NCBI RefSeq assembly: GCF_003062295.1 | Contig: NZ_PYCN01000002.1 | Location: 186,001-250,000, forward strand | DNA from: Bradyrhizobium algeriense | Lineage (GTDB): Bacteria; Pseudomonadota; Alphaproteobacteria; Rhizobiales; Xanthobacteraceae | DNA length: 64,000 nucleotides | Reading direction: 5' to 3' | Part shown: piece by piece, positions 1 to 7,905 of the stretch | Layout of the letters: each line of letters starts with the position of its first letter | How positions within the stretch are numbered: position 1 is the stretch's first letter | Notes under the pieces: model-generated | Database searches by the model: none | What the model was told of the DNA's origin: nothing | Seen by the model: the letters and a program-made list of their open reading frames with translations, nothing else | Position numbers and translations under genes: made by a program

Positions 1-392
1 GCGCCGATCCGCCGCCGTTCTCGGTGATCGGATTGTGCAGATGAAGGATGTCGACCTGTTCAAGACGCAGCCGCGTCAGGCTGCCTTCGAGTGATGTTCC
101 GACCGCATCATCAACGCGGCCGGTCTCGCTAGCTGGCAACCGGACCTTGGTGCCGACGACGACGTCGGCCGGCTTCAGCTTTTGCAAAACGCGGCCAAGG
201 TTCTTCTCCGATTCGCCGTCGCCGTACTGCACGGCGGTGTCGAAATAGTTGACGCCGGCGGCGATCGCCCGCGCGATGGTTCGCTCCTGGTCGGCAGCAT
301 CGCCGCGCACCATCAATCCGCCCACCGCGCCGCAACCGAAGCCTAGCACCGAAAGCCGCATTCCCGTGCGCCCAAAGACCCGCAATTGCATC
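1..392 (-). CDS. Aldo/keto reductase, N-terminal part (cut by window edge)
   Basis: The reading frame starts at ATG (392) behind a strong GGAGG site and runs off the left end of the window. About 130 residues are visible. They begin MQLRVFGRTGMRLSVLGFG, followed by the pattern GVNYFDTAVQYGDGESEKNLG. This is the first barrel strand and the catalytic Asp/Tyr region of NAD(P)H-dependent aldo/keto reductases (DTA..YG). The family reduces aldehydes and ketones in the cytoplasm. The catalytic Lys and His and the cofactor-binding C-terminus lie outside the window, so neither substrate nor completeness can be judged. Confidence 0.85.
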
Positions 393-771
393 GCTTTTCC
401 TCCGAATGGTTAGAGAGTATGCAAGGTCGAACGGCCGTTACTCAACCTGGATATTTGCCGCCGTGATGATCGGCGCCCACAAAAGTGGGAGTGGGAAAAC
501 TTTACTCAATTCTTCTTCGGCTTGCGCGACTACCATCCCAATCACCCGCCACTGAACGGCTTCGAGACGGTCGCGGTGCGGGTTCCATTTCGCACCCGCA
601 CGCGCTTTCCACATCGCAGTTCGATCATCACCGCAAATAAGTCTTGGCGGCGGCGCGAAAGCCAATACGCTGTGTGCTGGCAATGACGCCAAACGCACGC
701 GTGAGTCGCAACAGCCGGTATCAGCTTTGCGGACAACAGTGCTCGCGCGAGATCAGTTGAGAGGCTGCGCG
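393..771. other. Intergenic region, no gene seen
   Basis: This is the divergent spacer between the reductase (minus) and the APC permease (plus). Short open frames occur on the minus strand but lack ribosome sites and recognisable protein features. No clear repeat or hairpin was found. It presumably holds the promoters of both neighbours. Confidence 0.4.
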
Positions 772-2196
772 ATGACCGATCTCTCCTTGAAAGCCGCGAT
801 ACCTGCACCACCTGCCACTGATGCCGAGCCGAGCCTGCGCCGGGTCATGGGCCCGTGGCTCCTCCTGCTGTTCATTGTCGGCGACATTCTCGGCACCGGC
901 ATCTATGCACTCACCGGCCAGGTGGCCAACCAGGTAGGCGGCGTCGTCTGGCTGCCGTTCCTTGTCGCCTTTGTCGTGGCGCTGATCACTGCGCTGAGCT
1001 ATCTCGAACTCGTCACCAAGTATCCGAAGGCCGCAGGCGCCGCGCTCTACACCCACAAGGCGTTCGGCATCCACTTTGTCACGTTCATCGTTGCGTTTGC
1101 GGTGATGTGCTCGGGAATTACCTCCGCTTCCACGGCTTCGCGAGCTTTCTCTGCAAACATGTCGAGCGCGCTTGGCCTGGGCTTGTCGGGGTTCGGCATC
1201 ACCATGACGGGTCTCGTCTTCATGGCGATCGTTGCCGCGGTCAACTTCCGCGGCGTCGGCGAAAGCGTGAAAGCGAATGTAGTCCTGACTTGCGTCGAAC
1301 TAACCGGCCTGCTGATCATCATCGTCATCGGCCTGTGGGCGATCAGCCTGGGTCAGGGTGATGTCTCGCGCGTCATGCAGTTCAAGGCAGGCGATACCGG
1401 TCTGATCTGGCCGGTAATCGCCGCGACCACGCTCGCTTTCTTCGCCATGGTCGGCTTCGAAGATTCCGTCAATATGGCCGAGGAATGCAAGCAGCCGACA
1501 CGGGATTTCCCAAAAGTGCTGCTCGCCGGCCTGTTCATCACCGGCGCAATCTACGTGCTGGTCTCTATCTCGGCGATTACGCTGGTTCCGCCGGCGCAGC
1601 TCGGCGAAGGAGAGACGCCGCTGTTGAAAGTGGTGCAGGCCGGCGCGCCGAACTTTCCGGTCTGGATCTTCGGCTTCATCACCATGTTTGCGGTCGCCAA
1701 CTCCGCCCTGATCAACATGCTGATGGCGAGCCGGCTCGTCTACGGCATGAGCCGCGAACATGTGCTGCCGCCGTTGCTTGGCAAGGTGCATGCGAGCCGG
1801 CGTACGCCCTATATCGCGATCGGCTTCACCACGCTGCTGGCGTTCGGACTGATCACCATCGTCGGCGAAGTGCCTGCGCTCGGCGGAACGACCGCGCTGC
1901 TGCTGCTCTGCGTGTTTACGGTGGTCAATATCGCGGTGTTGGCGCTGCGCAAGGATAGCGTCGCGCACGACCATTTTCGCACGCCGACGATCCTGCCGGT
2001 GCTGGGCGCAATCACCTGCGCATTCCTGGCCGGGCCATGGACCGGACGGGCGATCGTTCAGTACCACGTCGCCGGGGTCTTGATCGCCATCGGCGTCGTG
2101 CTCTGGGTGATCACAATGCTGGTCAACCGCGCCCAGGGCGTCAGACCCGAGGAGCCGGAGATGGAGACGATGGGCGGCCAGGGACCCGTGAACTAG
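772..2196 (+). CDS. APC-family amino acid permease
   Basis: A 474-residue integral membrane protein with about 12 hydrophobic segments, the usual size for the amino acid/polyamine/organocation superfamily. The first segment carries GDILGTGIYALTGQVA, the G-x-G-TGI substrate-gate motif of these carriers. Segment 6 region reads FFAMVGFEDSVNMAEE, which matches the FFA..GFE signature. These proteins import amino acids or related compounds with protons or by exchange; the exact substrate cannot be read from sequence. The start at 772 (MTDLSLKAA) is preferred over a TTG 45 bases upstream because the extra N-terminus is unlike the family. It appears to be monocistronic. Confidence 0.85.
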   Translation: MTDLSLKAAIPAPPATDAEPSLRRVMGPWLLLLFIVGDILGTGIYALTGQVANQVGGVVWLPFLVAFVVALITALSYLELVTKYPKAAGAALYTHKAFGIHFVTFIVAFAVMCSGITSASTASRAFSANMSSALGLGLSGFGITMTGLVFMAIVAAVNFRGVGESVKANVVLTCVELTGLLIIIVIGLWAISLGQGDVSRVMQFKAGDTGLIWPVIAATTLAFFAMVGFEDSVNMAEECKQPTRDFPKVLLAGLFITGAIYVLVSISAITLVPPAQLGEGETPLLKVVQAGAPNFPVWIFGFITMFAVANSALINMLMASRLVYGMSREHVLPPLLGKVHASRRTPYIAIGFTTLLAFGLITIVGEVPALGGTTALLLLCVFTVVNIAVLALRKDSVAHDHFRTPTILPVLGAITCAFLAGPWTGRAIVQYHVAGVLIAIGVVLWVITMLVNRAQGVRPEEPEMETMGGQGPVN

Positions 2197-2207
2197 CCGC
2201 AGCCCAG

Positions 2208-2268
2208 GATGACTTGGTCTGATGACGACTTGGTCTGATGACGACCTTGTCTGGTGGCGACCTTGTCT
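2208..2268. repeat. Imperfect 16-bp tandem repeat, about four units
   Basis: Directly after the permease stop codon the unit GATGACGACTTGGTCT is repeated about four times with small changes (first unit shortened to 13 bases; later units carry CCTTGTCT and GGTGGCG variants). It is outside any supported gene. It looks like slippage-generated sequence and no function is visible. Confidence 0.8.
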
Positions 2269-2457
2269 GACGACGTCCTCGCCGCTTTCAGCGCGCAGGC
2301 GGGAGTTTCTTGCGGTTCCAGAATTAACCCGCAGCGCGGACATAAAGCTTAACTAATAAGCTTACCAAAGGGCTTCTGTTGCTTGGTTTTCCCGAGCAGC
2401 TAACCCTTTAGCAGCATTTTGCCTGCCCGCTCACATTTTCATTCAAGGAGCATTGTC

Positions 2458-2967
2458 ATGGCGCAGTCGACCAAACCGCCGATCTTTGATGCGATCGATC
2501 TTGAACGCGAGATCGAGGAAGAATTTCGAAAGCTGCCGCAGGATCGCGAATCCCAGCCGAGCGATTTCGCGCCGCCTTCGGTACGCGCGCCGGATCTCGC
2601 GCTGCCCGACTATGTCGAGCATCGCGACGGGGCCACGGAGATCGGCAAGCTGTCGGCGGAGGCTGTTGTCCGCGAATATGAAGCTGTGGCGAAAGACATC
2701 GAGGCCCTCGGCGTCGAGTTGGTCGAGCACGTCAAGCAATGCGAGGCCATGAGCCGCGAGACGCTCGTCGTGATCGATGAGCTCAAGGAAACCGCGGAGC
2801 GATACCGCCAGGAGGCCAAGCGCGTCTTCCTCCAGATTGAGACCTATTCGCTGGTGATGGCGGAGGTACGCAAGACCTGTGCTGAAATGAGGGACAAGAT
2901 CGCAGCTCCGGCCACCGTTCGAACCAAGCCAAAGAAAAATGAGCCCCGCGCCGCCCAGGAAGGCTGA
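2458..2967 (+). CDS. Conserved hypothetical coiled-coil protein
   Basis: A 169-residue soluble protein with no signal peptide or membrane segment, starting at ATG 2458 with AAGGAG nine bases upstream. The N-terminal 55 residues are acidic and proline-rich (LEREIEEEFRKLP). Residues about 65-140 form a long charged helix, likely a coiled coil, containing two cysteines (KQCEAMSRE, RKTCAEM). The tail is Lys/Pro-rich. I do not recognise a named family. Its stop codon lies inside a 13-bp tandem repeat (2961-2999), so the last codons may vary between strains. Confidence 0.7.
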   Translation: MAQSTKPPIFDAIDLEREIEEEFRKLPQDRESQPSDFAPPSVRAPDLALPDYVEHRDGATEIGKLSAEAVVREYEAVAKDIEALGVELVEHVKQCEAMSRETLVVIDELKETAERYRQEAKRVFLQIETYSLVMAEVRKTCAEMRDKIAAPATVRTKPKKNEPRAAQEG

Positions 2968-2999
2968 GGTCCGAGGCTGAGGTCCAAGGCTGAGGTCCG
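2961..2999. repeat. Three 13-bp tandem repeats across a stop codon
   Basis: The unit AGGCTGAGGTCCG occurs three times in a row (2961-2973, 2974-2986, 2987-2999) with one A/G change. The TGA stop of the preceding gene is inside the first unit. Thirteen is not a multiple of three, so copy-number change would not preserve a reading frame downstream. Confidence 0.85.
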
Positions 3000-3140
3000 A
3001 AAATTGGCGGTTGAGCCCCATACACCGCGTTAAACTGAAGGCCCCGCAGTAAACAGAGGTCCGGTTCGATCACCTCGTCGTAGCGTTTGAACAGATGATC
3101 GGAAGGTGCGGCGGGGAGCGCCACAAGGCGAATCAAGCGC

Positions 3141-3275
3141 GGCGTAATCCGCCATGTTATTTGGGATGCAGCGGCGGATTACGCCGAAGCCTGTCATCAC
3201 TGCGCGAGCGCAATTGCGCTCGTCGCGGGCCGTGCTTTTGCGCGGGACCTATCGGGCTAATCCGCCCTCTGCGCA
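3141..3275. repeat. Dispersed repeat, copy 1 (GGCGGATTACGCC type)
   Basis: This stretch aligns almost end to end with 4858-4996. Shared blocks are GCGTAATCCGCCAT, GGCGGATTACGCC, CCTGTCATCACTGCGCGAGC, CGTCGCGGGCCG and GGGCTAATCCGCCCT. The outer blocks are inverted with respect to each other (GGCGGATTA and TAATCCGCC), so the element can fold back on itself. No open reading frame or transposase is present, so it looks like a non-autonomous element. Confidence 0.85.
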
Positions 3276-3405
3276 GTCAGCGGGCATGGAACCTTTATGA
3301 CGTTCCTATACCGCCGGCCGGCTCGTCCTCTCGATTGTATATGCCGGCAGGCCGATCTCTCGCGTGCGGTCGAAAATCGCGACCGAACGGAATGGAGAAT
3401 GAGCC

Positions 3406-3561
3406 ATGTCTGCGCAAGCCGTTGTTTGGGAATGGCGCGCCCTTTTCGCGGAATGGATGTCGAAAAAGTCCATGCGGCTGGCCGTGCTGCTCGGCGGGCT
3501 TCTGACCGTCAGCATCGCGGTCAACGCGATGATCATCCTCGCCGACGGCAGCAGGCCGTAA
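3406..3561 (+). CDS. Small single-pass membrane protein, 51 residues
   Basis: A frame from ATG 3406, preceded by GGAGA, to TAA 3559-3561. The product begins MSAQAVVWEWRALFAEWMSKK and continues with one hydrophobic helix (about residues 24-46, LAVLLGGLLTVSIAVNAMII), ending in a short polar tail. The positive KK before the helix suggests a cytoplasmic N-terminus. I do not recognise the family. It lies just downstream of a dispersed repeat and is transcribed alone. The start context and a membrane helix support it, but codon evidence is limited by its size. Confidence 0.5.
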   Translation: MSAQAVVWEWRALFAEWMSKKSMRLAVLLGGLLTVSIAVNAMIILADGSRP

Positions 3562-3850
3562 GCTCGTTTCCCGCGTTCCAGATGTCGCCGTGGTCTGAAT
3601 GACATATGGAACTCATGTTTCATTCGACCCGGACGAACGCCCTTCGGCACCAGATACGCTGGTGAGCGTCGTTGTGCGTGTCTTGGCCCTGGTGCTTGAC
3701 CGTCAACATGCACGGGGAGAGCCGACGCCCGGCCCGCCGGTTGAATCCGCGGGCGAGATTCAGGCGCTGCAGGACTGCAACAAAATGTAGCCAAGCGGCT
3801 CAATTGATTGGATGGTGCACCCCGCTCAATAAGTTCGGAGGAAGCTCGCT
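3562..3850. other. Spacer before corA; nothing firm
   Basis: Short frames such as 3599-3790 exist on the plus strand but have no ribosome site and no recognisable features. The last bases (3835-3843) carry the GGAGGA ribosome site of corA. Confidence 0.3.
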
Positions 3851-4816
3851 GTGAGCGTCGTGGCAGCCCACCTGTATCGTAATGGCAAGAATGTAAAAGT
3901 CGTTTCCCTGGACGAGCCTATCGATTGCAAGGGAAAATCCGAGTTTGTCTGGATCGGATTATTCGAACCTTCGAAACGAGAACTTGAGCAACTTGAGAAG
4001 AACTACGGACTCCATCCTCTTGCGATTGAGGACGCATTCAAAGCCAACCAAATACCGAAGGTTGATGTTTACGGCGATCAACTGTTTGTCATGACACGCA
4101 CCGCTCATCTTGAGCATGACCACATAGCCTATGGCGAAACCGCAATTTTTGTCGGGGAGAATTTCATCATTTCGGTTCGGCATGGCTCGGCACGGGCGCA
4201 TAGCGAACTCCGCGCGCAACTCGAAGCGGCGCCTAGCTTACTTGGCCAAGGCCCAGACTATGTTCTCCACGCCATCCTCGACTTTATCGTTGATGGCTAT
4301 CTCCCGATTGTCGAAACGATCGAGGAGCGCGTCCTCGCCATGGAACAAAGCGCTCTCGACAGCTTCCTCAGCCGTGCAGAGGTCAAGCGGATCTTCGGGC
4401 TACGCCAGGAACTGATCCGGTTTAAGAGGATCATCGGCCCCATGACGGAGGTTTGCGGCCGGCTTGTCCACCTTGATACACCGTGCCTCGATGCTAACGC
4501 TCGTCCCTATTTCCAGGACGTCCTGGACCACGTGCGACGCGTCGATGCGTTGGTGAACTCCTTGCGAGACGTTCTGACTTCGGTTTTTGAAGTGAGCAAT
4601 CTGCTGGAGCAGCAGCGTCAGGGCGTGATCACGCGGCAACTGGCCGCTTGGGCCGCGATACTGGCCGTACCCACCGCGATCGCCGGGATTTACGGCATGA
4701 ATTTTGAAAATATGCCCGAGTTGAAGACGCAATACGGCTACTTTATCATCGTCGGCATTATCGTCCTGCTTTGCACGGTGCTCTACGTGCGTTTCAAGCG
4801 CGCTCGATGGCTTTGA
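3851..4816 (+). CDS. corA: CorA-family magnesium/cobalt channel
   Basis: A 321-residue protein of the CorA metal ion transporter family, which forms pentameric inner-membrane channels for Mg2+ and Co2+. It has a large cytoplasmic N-terminal domain with a long stalk helix (about residues 150-255). Two C-terminal membrane helices follow, the first ending in the selectivity motif YGMNFENMPE (G282-M-N284). The signature GMN and the acidic loop after it are intact, and the basic tail (FKRARW) is typical. Translation starts at GTG 3851 behind GGAGGA. It is a single gene, with a dispersed repeat 42 bases after the stop. Confidence 0.93.
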   Translation: MSVVAAHLYRNGKNVKVVSLDEPIDCKGKSEFVWIGLFEPSKRELEQLEKNYGLHPLAIEDAFKANQIPKVDVYGDQLFVMTRTAHLEHDHIAYGETAIFVGENFIISVRHGSARAHSELRAQLEAAPSLLGQGPDYVLHAILDFIVDGYLPIVETIEERVLAMEQSALDSFLSRAEVKRIFGLRQELIRFKRIIGPMTEVCGRLVHLDTPCLDANARPYFQDVLDHVRRVDALVNSLRDVLTSVFEVSNLLEQQRQGVITRQLAAWAAILAVPTAIAGIYGMNFENMPELKTQYGYFIIVGIIVLLCTVLYVRFKRARWL

Positions 4817-4857
4817 TAGCGGCGCGTAGGCCGGATTTGACTCAGTACGATTAGCGA

Positions 4858-4996
4858 AGCGTAATCCGCCATCTTACTTGAGACTTGGCGGCGGATTACG
4901 CCGGAGCCTGTCATCACTGCGCGAGCGCAATTACGCTCGTCGCGGGCCGCGCTTTGCGCGGACCCGTTGGGCTAATCCGCCCTCCGCCCTACGCGC
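4858..4996. repeat. Dispersed repeat, copy 2 (GGCGGATTACGCC type)
   Basis: This is the partner of 3141-3275. Differences include TTACTTGAGACTT against TTATTTGGGATGC near the left end and a shorter GCGCTTTGCGCGGACCCG block on the right. It fills the space between convergent corA and the desaturase, where it could also act as a bidirectional transcription stop. Confidence 0.85.
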
Positions 4997-5019
4997 GGCT
5001 TCCTGAAAATTCCCGGGGC

Positions 5020-6084
5020 TCAGATTTCCCGGAACGACACCAGGCGGCGCTGCGCCTCGTCCCATAACACCAGCCGTACACACTGAAAGCTCTGCAGCAG
5101 CGTGATGCGGCCGACGTCGCGCAGCTCAGGATGGTCGTGCAGCACGCGCGGCAGCCGGTAATAGGGAATACGACTGCTGAGGTGATGCACATGGTGAATA
5201 CCGATGTTGGCCGTGAACCAGCGCAGCAACGCCGGCAGTTCATAATGTGAGCTGCCGTGCAGCGCGGCTTGACGCAGGTCCCAGCTGTCGTCGCGGTCCC
5301 ACATCGTGTGCTCAAACTGATGCTGCACGTAGAACAGCCATACGCCGGTCGTGGCGGCGAGGAGCATGATCGGAAGGTGCACGAGCAGGACCGCCTTGAT
5401 GCCGATGAACCATGTGAGCACAGCGACGATGACGGCAATCGCGAGATTGGTTGCCATTGTGCTGGCCCAGGGCTGCCAGCCATTGCGCATGAGGCCGACC
5501 GGGAGCCTCTGTTGCAAGAGAAACAGATAGGCTGGTCCGACCCCGAACATGATCAGCGGGTGGCGGTAAAGGCGGTATTTCAGACGACCCCACCTTGAAA
5601 GGGCCCGGTATTCGCGCACGGTCAGCGTATCGAGATCGCCGATACCGCGGCGATCGAGGTTGCCGGTGGTCGCATGATGAATCGCATGCGAGCGGCGCCA
5701 ACAGTCGTAGGGCGTGAAGGTGACCACGCCAAGGACGCGGCCGACCCAGTCATTCGTCAGACGGCCGGCAAAAAAGGTGCCGTGACCGCAGTCGTGCTGG
5801 ATCATGAACAGGCGCACGAGAAAGCCGGCCGCCGGAATAGCGATAAGTAATGACGCCCAGGCATGACCGAGGGAGAACGTGAACCAGGCCGCGGCCCACA
5901 GCATCACCAGCGGCAGGGCCGTGATCGCCAGTTCGGCAATGCTGCGCAGCCGATTTGGGGTGCTGTAGTTGCTCAGGATGCGCTGCCAACGCCGCGCGTT
6001 GAGGACGTCATCGCCGCCACTGGGCGGTTGAATGAAGCCAACGGCCTCTTGCCGGTTAGAGCGCTGCACGGCTGTGTTAGGCAC
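5020..6084 (-). CDS. Membrane fatty acid desaturase (delta-12 type)
   Basis: A 354-residue diiron membrane desaturase that inserts a double bond into acyl chains of membrane lipids. All three histidine clusters are present: HDCGH (97-101), HAIHH (133-137) and HHVHH (297-301), together with HQFEH (255-259). Hydrophobic helices flank them. The pattern best matches bacterial DesA/delta-12 desaturases that act on lipid-bound acyl chains. The chosen start is GTG 6084, behind AAGGGGA; a longer frame upstream exists but lacks a site. It is transcribed alone towards corA. The electron donor is not encoded nearby. Confidence 0.88.
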   Translation of the reverse strand: MPNTAVQRSNRQEAVGFIQPPSGGDDVLNARRWQRILSNYSTPNRLRSIAELAITALPLVMLWAAAWFTFSLGHAWASLLIAIPAAGFLVRLFMIQHDCGHGTFFAGRLTNDWVGRVLGVVTFTPYDCWRRSHAIHHATTGNLDRRGIGDLDTLTVREYRALSRWGRLKYRLYRHPLIMFGVGPAYLFLLQQRLPVGLMRNGWQPWASTMATNLAIAVIVAVLTWFIGIKAVLLVHLPIMLLAATTGVWLFYVQHQFEHTMWDRDDSWDLRQAALHGSSHYELPALLRWFTANIGIHHVHHLSSRIPYYRLPRVLHDHPELRDVGRITLLQSFQCVRLVLWDEAQRRLVSFREI

Positions 6085-6343
6085 AGAGATTCCCCTTCTG
6101 ACAGTGCACGTAAAATCGAGGTACCGAGCGATCGGCGCCTTTGTCGGTTGATCGATTTTTGGAGAAGGGTCTGAAACGTGCGTGCCTGTCAGTGGCAAGC
6201 CAAAGCGCCCAGCGGTTCGGCCAAGTGTCGACTGGCCGACATATGGACACGAATTGGGGTGGCGTCAAGGACTTCGGCGCCGCGTTGCCGGTGTTCCCCT
6301 GGGTCAAAAGCAGACATGAGGGCCTGAATTTGTGATGTCTACG

Positions 6344-7414
6344 TCACACTTGAAAGCGGGAATTATGGGGAGAGCCCAAGGGCGGATGATGGAGGTTTTG
6401 AAGCCAAACCGCGGGGCGCGCGACGCGTTTCACCAACGTCACAGCATGGCTCAACGTCATATCTTGGACTCGCTCGGTCAGAACGGGTTGACGTAATTGG
6501 TGATGGCGACCTGCCGCAGCAGCACGCGCCGTATTATGTGCGTCGGCTTGAGGTTCGGTGTAGATCGCCGCCGTGCCGGTCGAGCCGGCCGGCAGTCTTC
6601 GGGCGAATTCGCCGTCGTCCAGTTTCACGCGAACGACAAAGGGAACGGCTTCGATGGCCCTGGGTAGAACGGCCGTGCCTGACGTCTGTGTCTGCCCGGT
6701 CGCGACCGCCTGCAGGACGCTTTCGACCTTGCCCGCATAGATCTGACCGGGCGCGAACTTGAAGGTGACCTCCACTTCCTGACCCGGCGCGATATAGCGG
6801 GCATCGATCTGGTTTATTTCGACGCCGATGATCGTGTTCGTGGTGTCGATGAAGGCCATCACCGGTGCCAGCGGCAGGTTGGCGACCCGCGCGCCCTTGC
6901 GCAGCGCGAGGTTGGTGACGTAGCCGTCGGCCGGCGCCTTGACCACGGTGTCCAGGTTCCATTGCGCGCCTTCGAGCTGGCCCTTGAGCTGATCTACTTC
7001 CGACTGGCGCTGCTGCACGTCGAACGCGCGGCCGGCATCGCGCTCGTAGAGCGTCGTCATCTGGGAAAGGCGCATGTCCGAGAGCTTGAGCTGCGCCTCG
7101 ATCGCCTTCACCTGGGCCTCGTAGGGCGTGGGATCGATCTTGAACAACAAGTCACCGGCTTTCAGCGGCGTATTGGCGATCACCGAAACCTCCGTCACTT
7201 CGCCTGCAACGCTCGGCACCATCGCAACGGCATTGCGAACGACCAGTGCCGGCCCCTGCGGCGCTCCCCACCCCATCGGGATGAACAGCCCGAGGTTGAG
7301 CAGCAGCAGCACGATGAAAGGCGAGGACTTCCAGAACAGGTTGAAGCGGACAATCCCGAAGTGGACGAGCGCAAACAGCAGCACCAGATAAACGGCCATC
7401 AGCGCGATGATCAT
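6344..7414 (-). CDS. HlyD/EmrA-type membrane fusion protein, C-terminus frameshifted
   Basis: A 356-residue periplasmic adaptor (YibH-like) with an N-terminal membrane anchor, a lipoyl half-motif (VAGEVTEVSVIANTPLKAGD), a coiled-coil hairpin (about residues 95-150) and a beta-barrel (VVKAPADGYVTNLALRKG). It starts at ATG 7414, overlapping the DUF3302 gene by four bases, as in yibI-yibH operons. The last ~70 residues, after IYTE at 6554, are unlike the family and very basic. Shifting frame at 6551-6556 instead gives IIRRVLLRQVAITNYVNPF and a stop at 6478, the normal family ending. The gene therefore carries an indel of real or technical origin. The adaptor may still fold, but it lacks its native tail. 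Confidence 0.85.
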   Translation of the reverse strand: MIIALMAVYLVLLFALVHFGIVRFNLFWKSSPFIVLLLLNLGLFIPMGWGAPQGPALVVRNAVAMVPSVAGEVTEVSVIANTPLKAGDLLFKIDPTPYEAQVKAIEAQLKLSDMRLSQMTTLYERDAGRAFDVQQRQSEVDQLKGQLEGAQWNLDTVVKAPADGYVTNLALRKGARVANLPLAPVMAFIDTTNTIIGVEINQIDARYIAPGQEVEVTFKFAPGQIYAGKVESVLQAVATGQTQTSGTAVLPRAIEAVPFVVRVKLDDGEFARRLPAGSTGTAAIYTEPQADAHNTARAAAAGRHHQLRQPVLTERVQDMTLSHAVTLVKRVARPAVWLQNLHHPPLGSPHNSRFQV

Positions 7415-7656
7415 GGGTGCTGCTCCGTCTTGCGCGGTGCCGGCACGTCGACATAGGCCCAGATAAATGCGATGGGCCACAGCGCAAAGCCGCAGAGCAA
7501 TGTGACCCAGCCCGCGACGGTCACCGCCTGCGCCCACGGATGCCCGCGTGACTTCGCGATATGCACCGGCAGCCATCCTGCGATACAGAATACGCCGATC
7601 ACGCTGGCGACGAGGATGATCAGAACGATCCAGGCGAAGATATCGTAGCCATTCAT
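7411..7656 (-). CDS. DUF3302 small inner-membrane protein (YibI/YiaW-like)
   Basis: An 81-residue protein with two hydrophobic helices (about residues 7-28 and 46-68) separated by a basic loop (HIAKSRGHPWAQA). This arrangement is typical of DUF3302, which is regularly paired with an HlyD-type adaptor. Its stop overlaps the adaptor start (ATGA at 7411-7414), so the two are translationally coupled. The pair is thought to support export or envelope functions, but its substrate is unknown. The gene starts ten bases after the stop of a truncated DUF1254-type gene, with which it likely once shared a transcript. Confidence 0.8.
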   Translation of the reverse strand: MNGYDIFAWIVLIILVASVIGVFCIAGWLPVHIAKSRGHPWAQAVTVAGWVTLLCGFALWPIAFIWAYVDVPAPRKTEQHP

Positions 7657-7666
7657 GACTGATCCC

Positions 7667-7876
7667 TCAGTTGGCCGGCTGCGGCTCCGGGAATTTCCAC
7701 TTGCCGCTCAGGATTTCGGCGCGCGGACGATAGAGCCGCACCGTGTAGTTCCAGCCTTTCATGATCGGCAGGCAGTTCGGAATCTTGCCGTCGCAGGCGC
7801 CGAACTGGATGGGGATGGAGCCATCGGCATTTTTCTTCCCCGTGATACAGCGGCGGTTCGAACAGGTGCCGGCCGA
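7667..7876 (-). pseudogene. C-terminal remnant of a DUF1254/DUF1214-type protein
   Basis: The frame opens after an in-frame TGA (7877-7879) and ends at TGA 7667-7669. Its sequence includes SIPIQFGACDGKIPNC and then GWNYTVRLYRPRAEILSGKW, which resembles the last 60 or so residues of DUF1254/DUF1214 proteins, where a YxVRLYxP..EI..GxW pattern closes the domain. No start codon with a ribosome site, signal peptide or N-terminal domain precedes it. A strong hairpin and the sulfatase gene sit where the rest should be. I read it as a truncated gene left behind by a rearrangement. Confidence 0.65.
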
Positions 7877-7894
7877 TCACCCGGCCGGCACCTG
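7863..7894 (-). terminator. 13-bp perfect hairpin after the sulfatase gene
   Basis: CAGGTGCCGGCCG (7863-7875) and its exact complement (7882-7894) enclose a six-base loop. It lies 12 bases beyond the sulfatase stop codon. There is no U-run on the minus strand, so it may act as a weak or Rho-assisted terminator or as an mRNA 3' stabiliser. Confidence 0.6.
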
Positions 7895-7905
7895 AATCCC
7901 CCGTG

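Noticed and set aside
1300..2343. Long minus-strand open frame opposite the APC permease
   Set aside because: It is an antisense shadow of a GC-rich gene, with Arg/His-rich product, no ribosome site and no domain pattern.
2208..2999. Short tandem repeats considered as a CRISPR array
   Set aside because: Units are directly adjacent with no spacers, and no cas genes are present.
3599..3790. Possible 63-residue gene before corA
   Set aside because: No ribosome site, no conserved features and no start with a good context.
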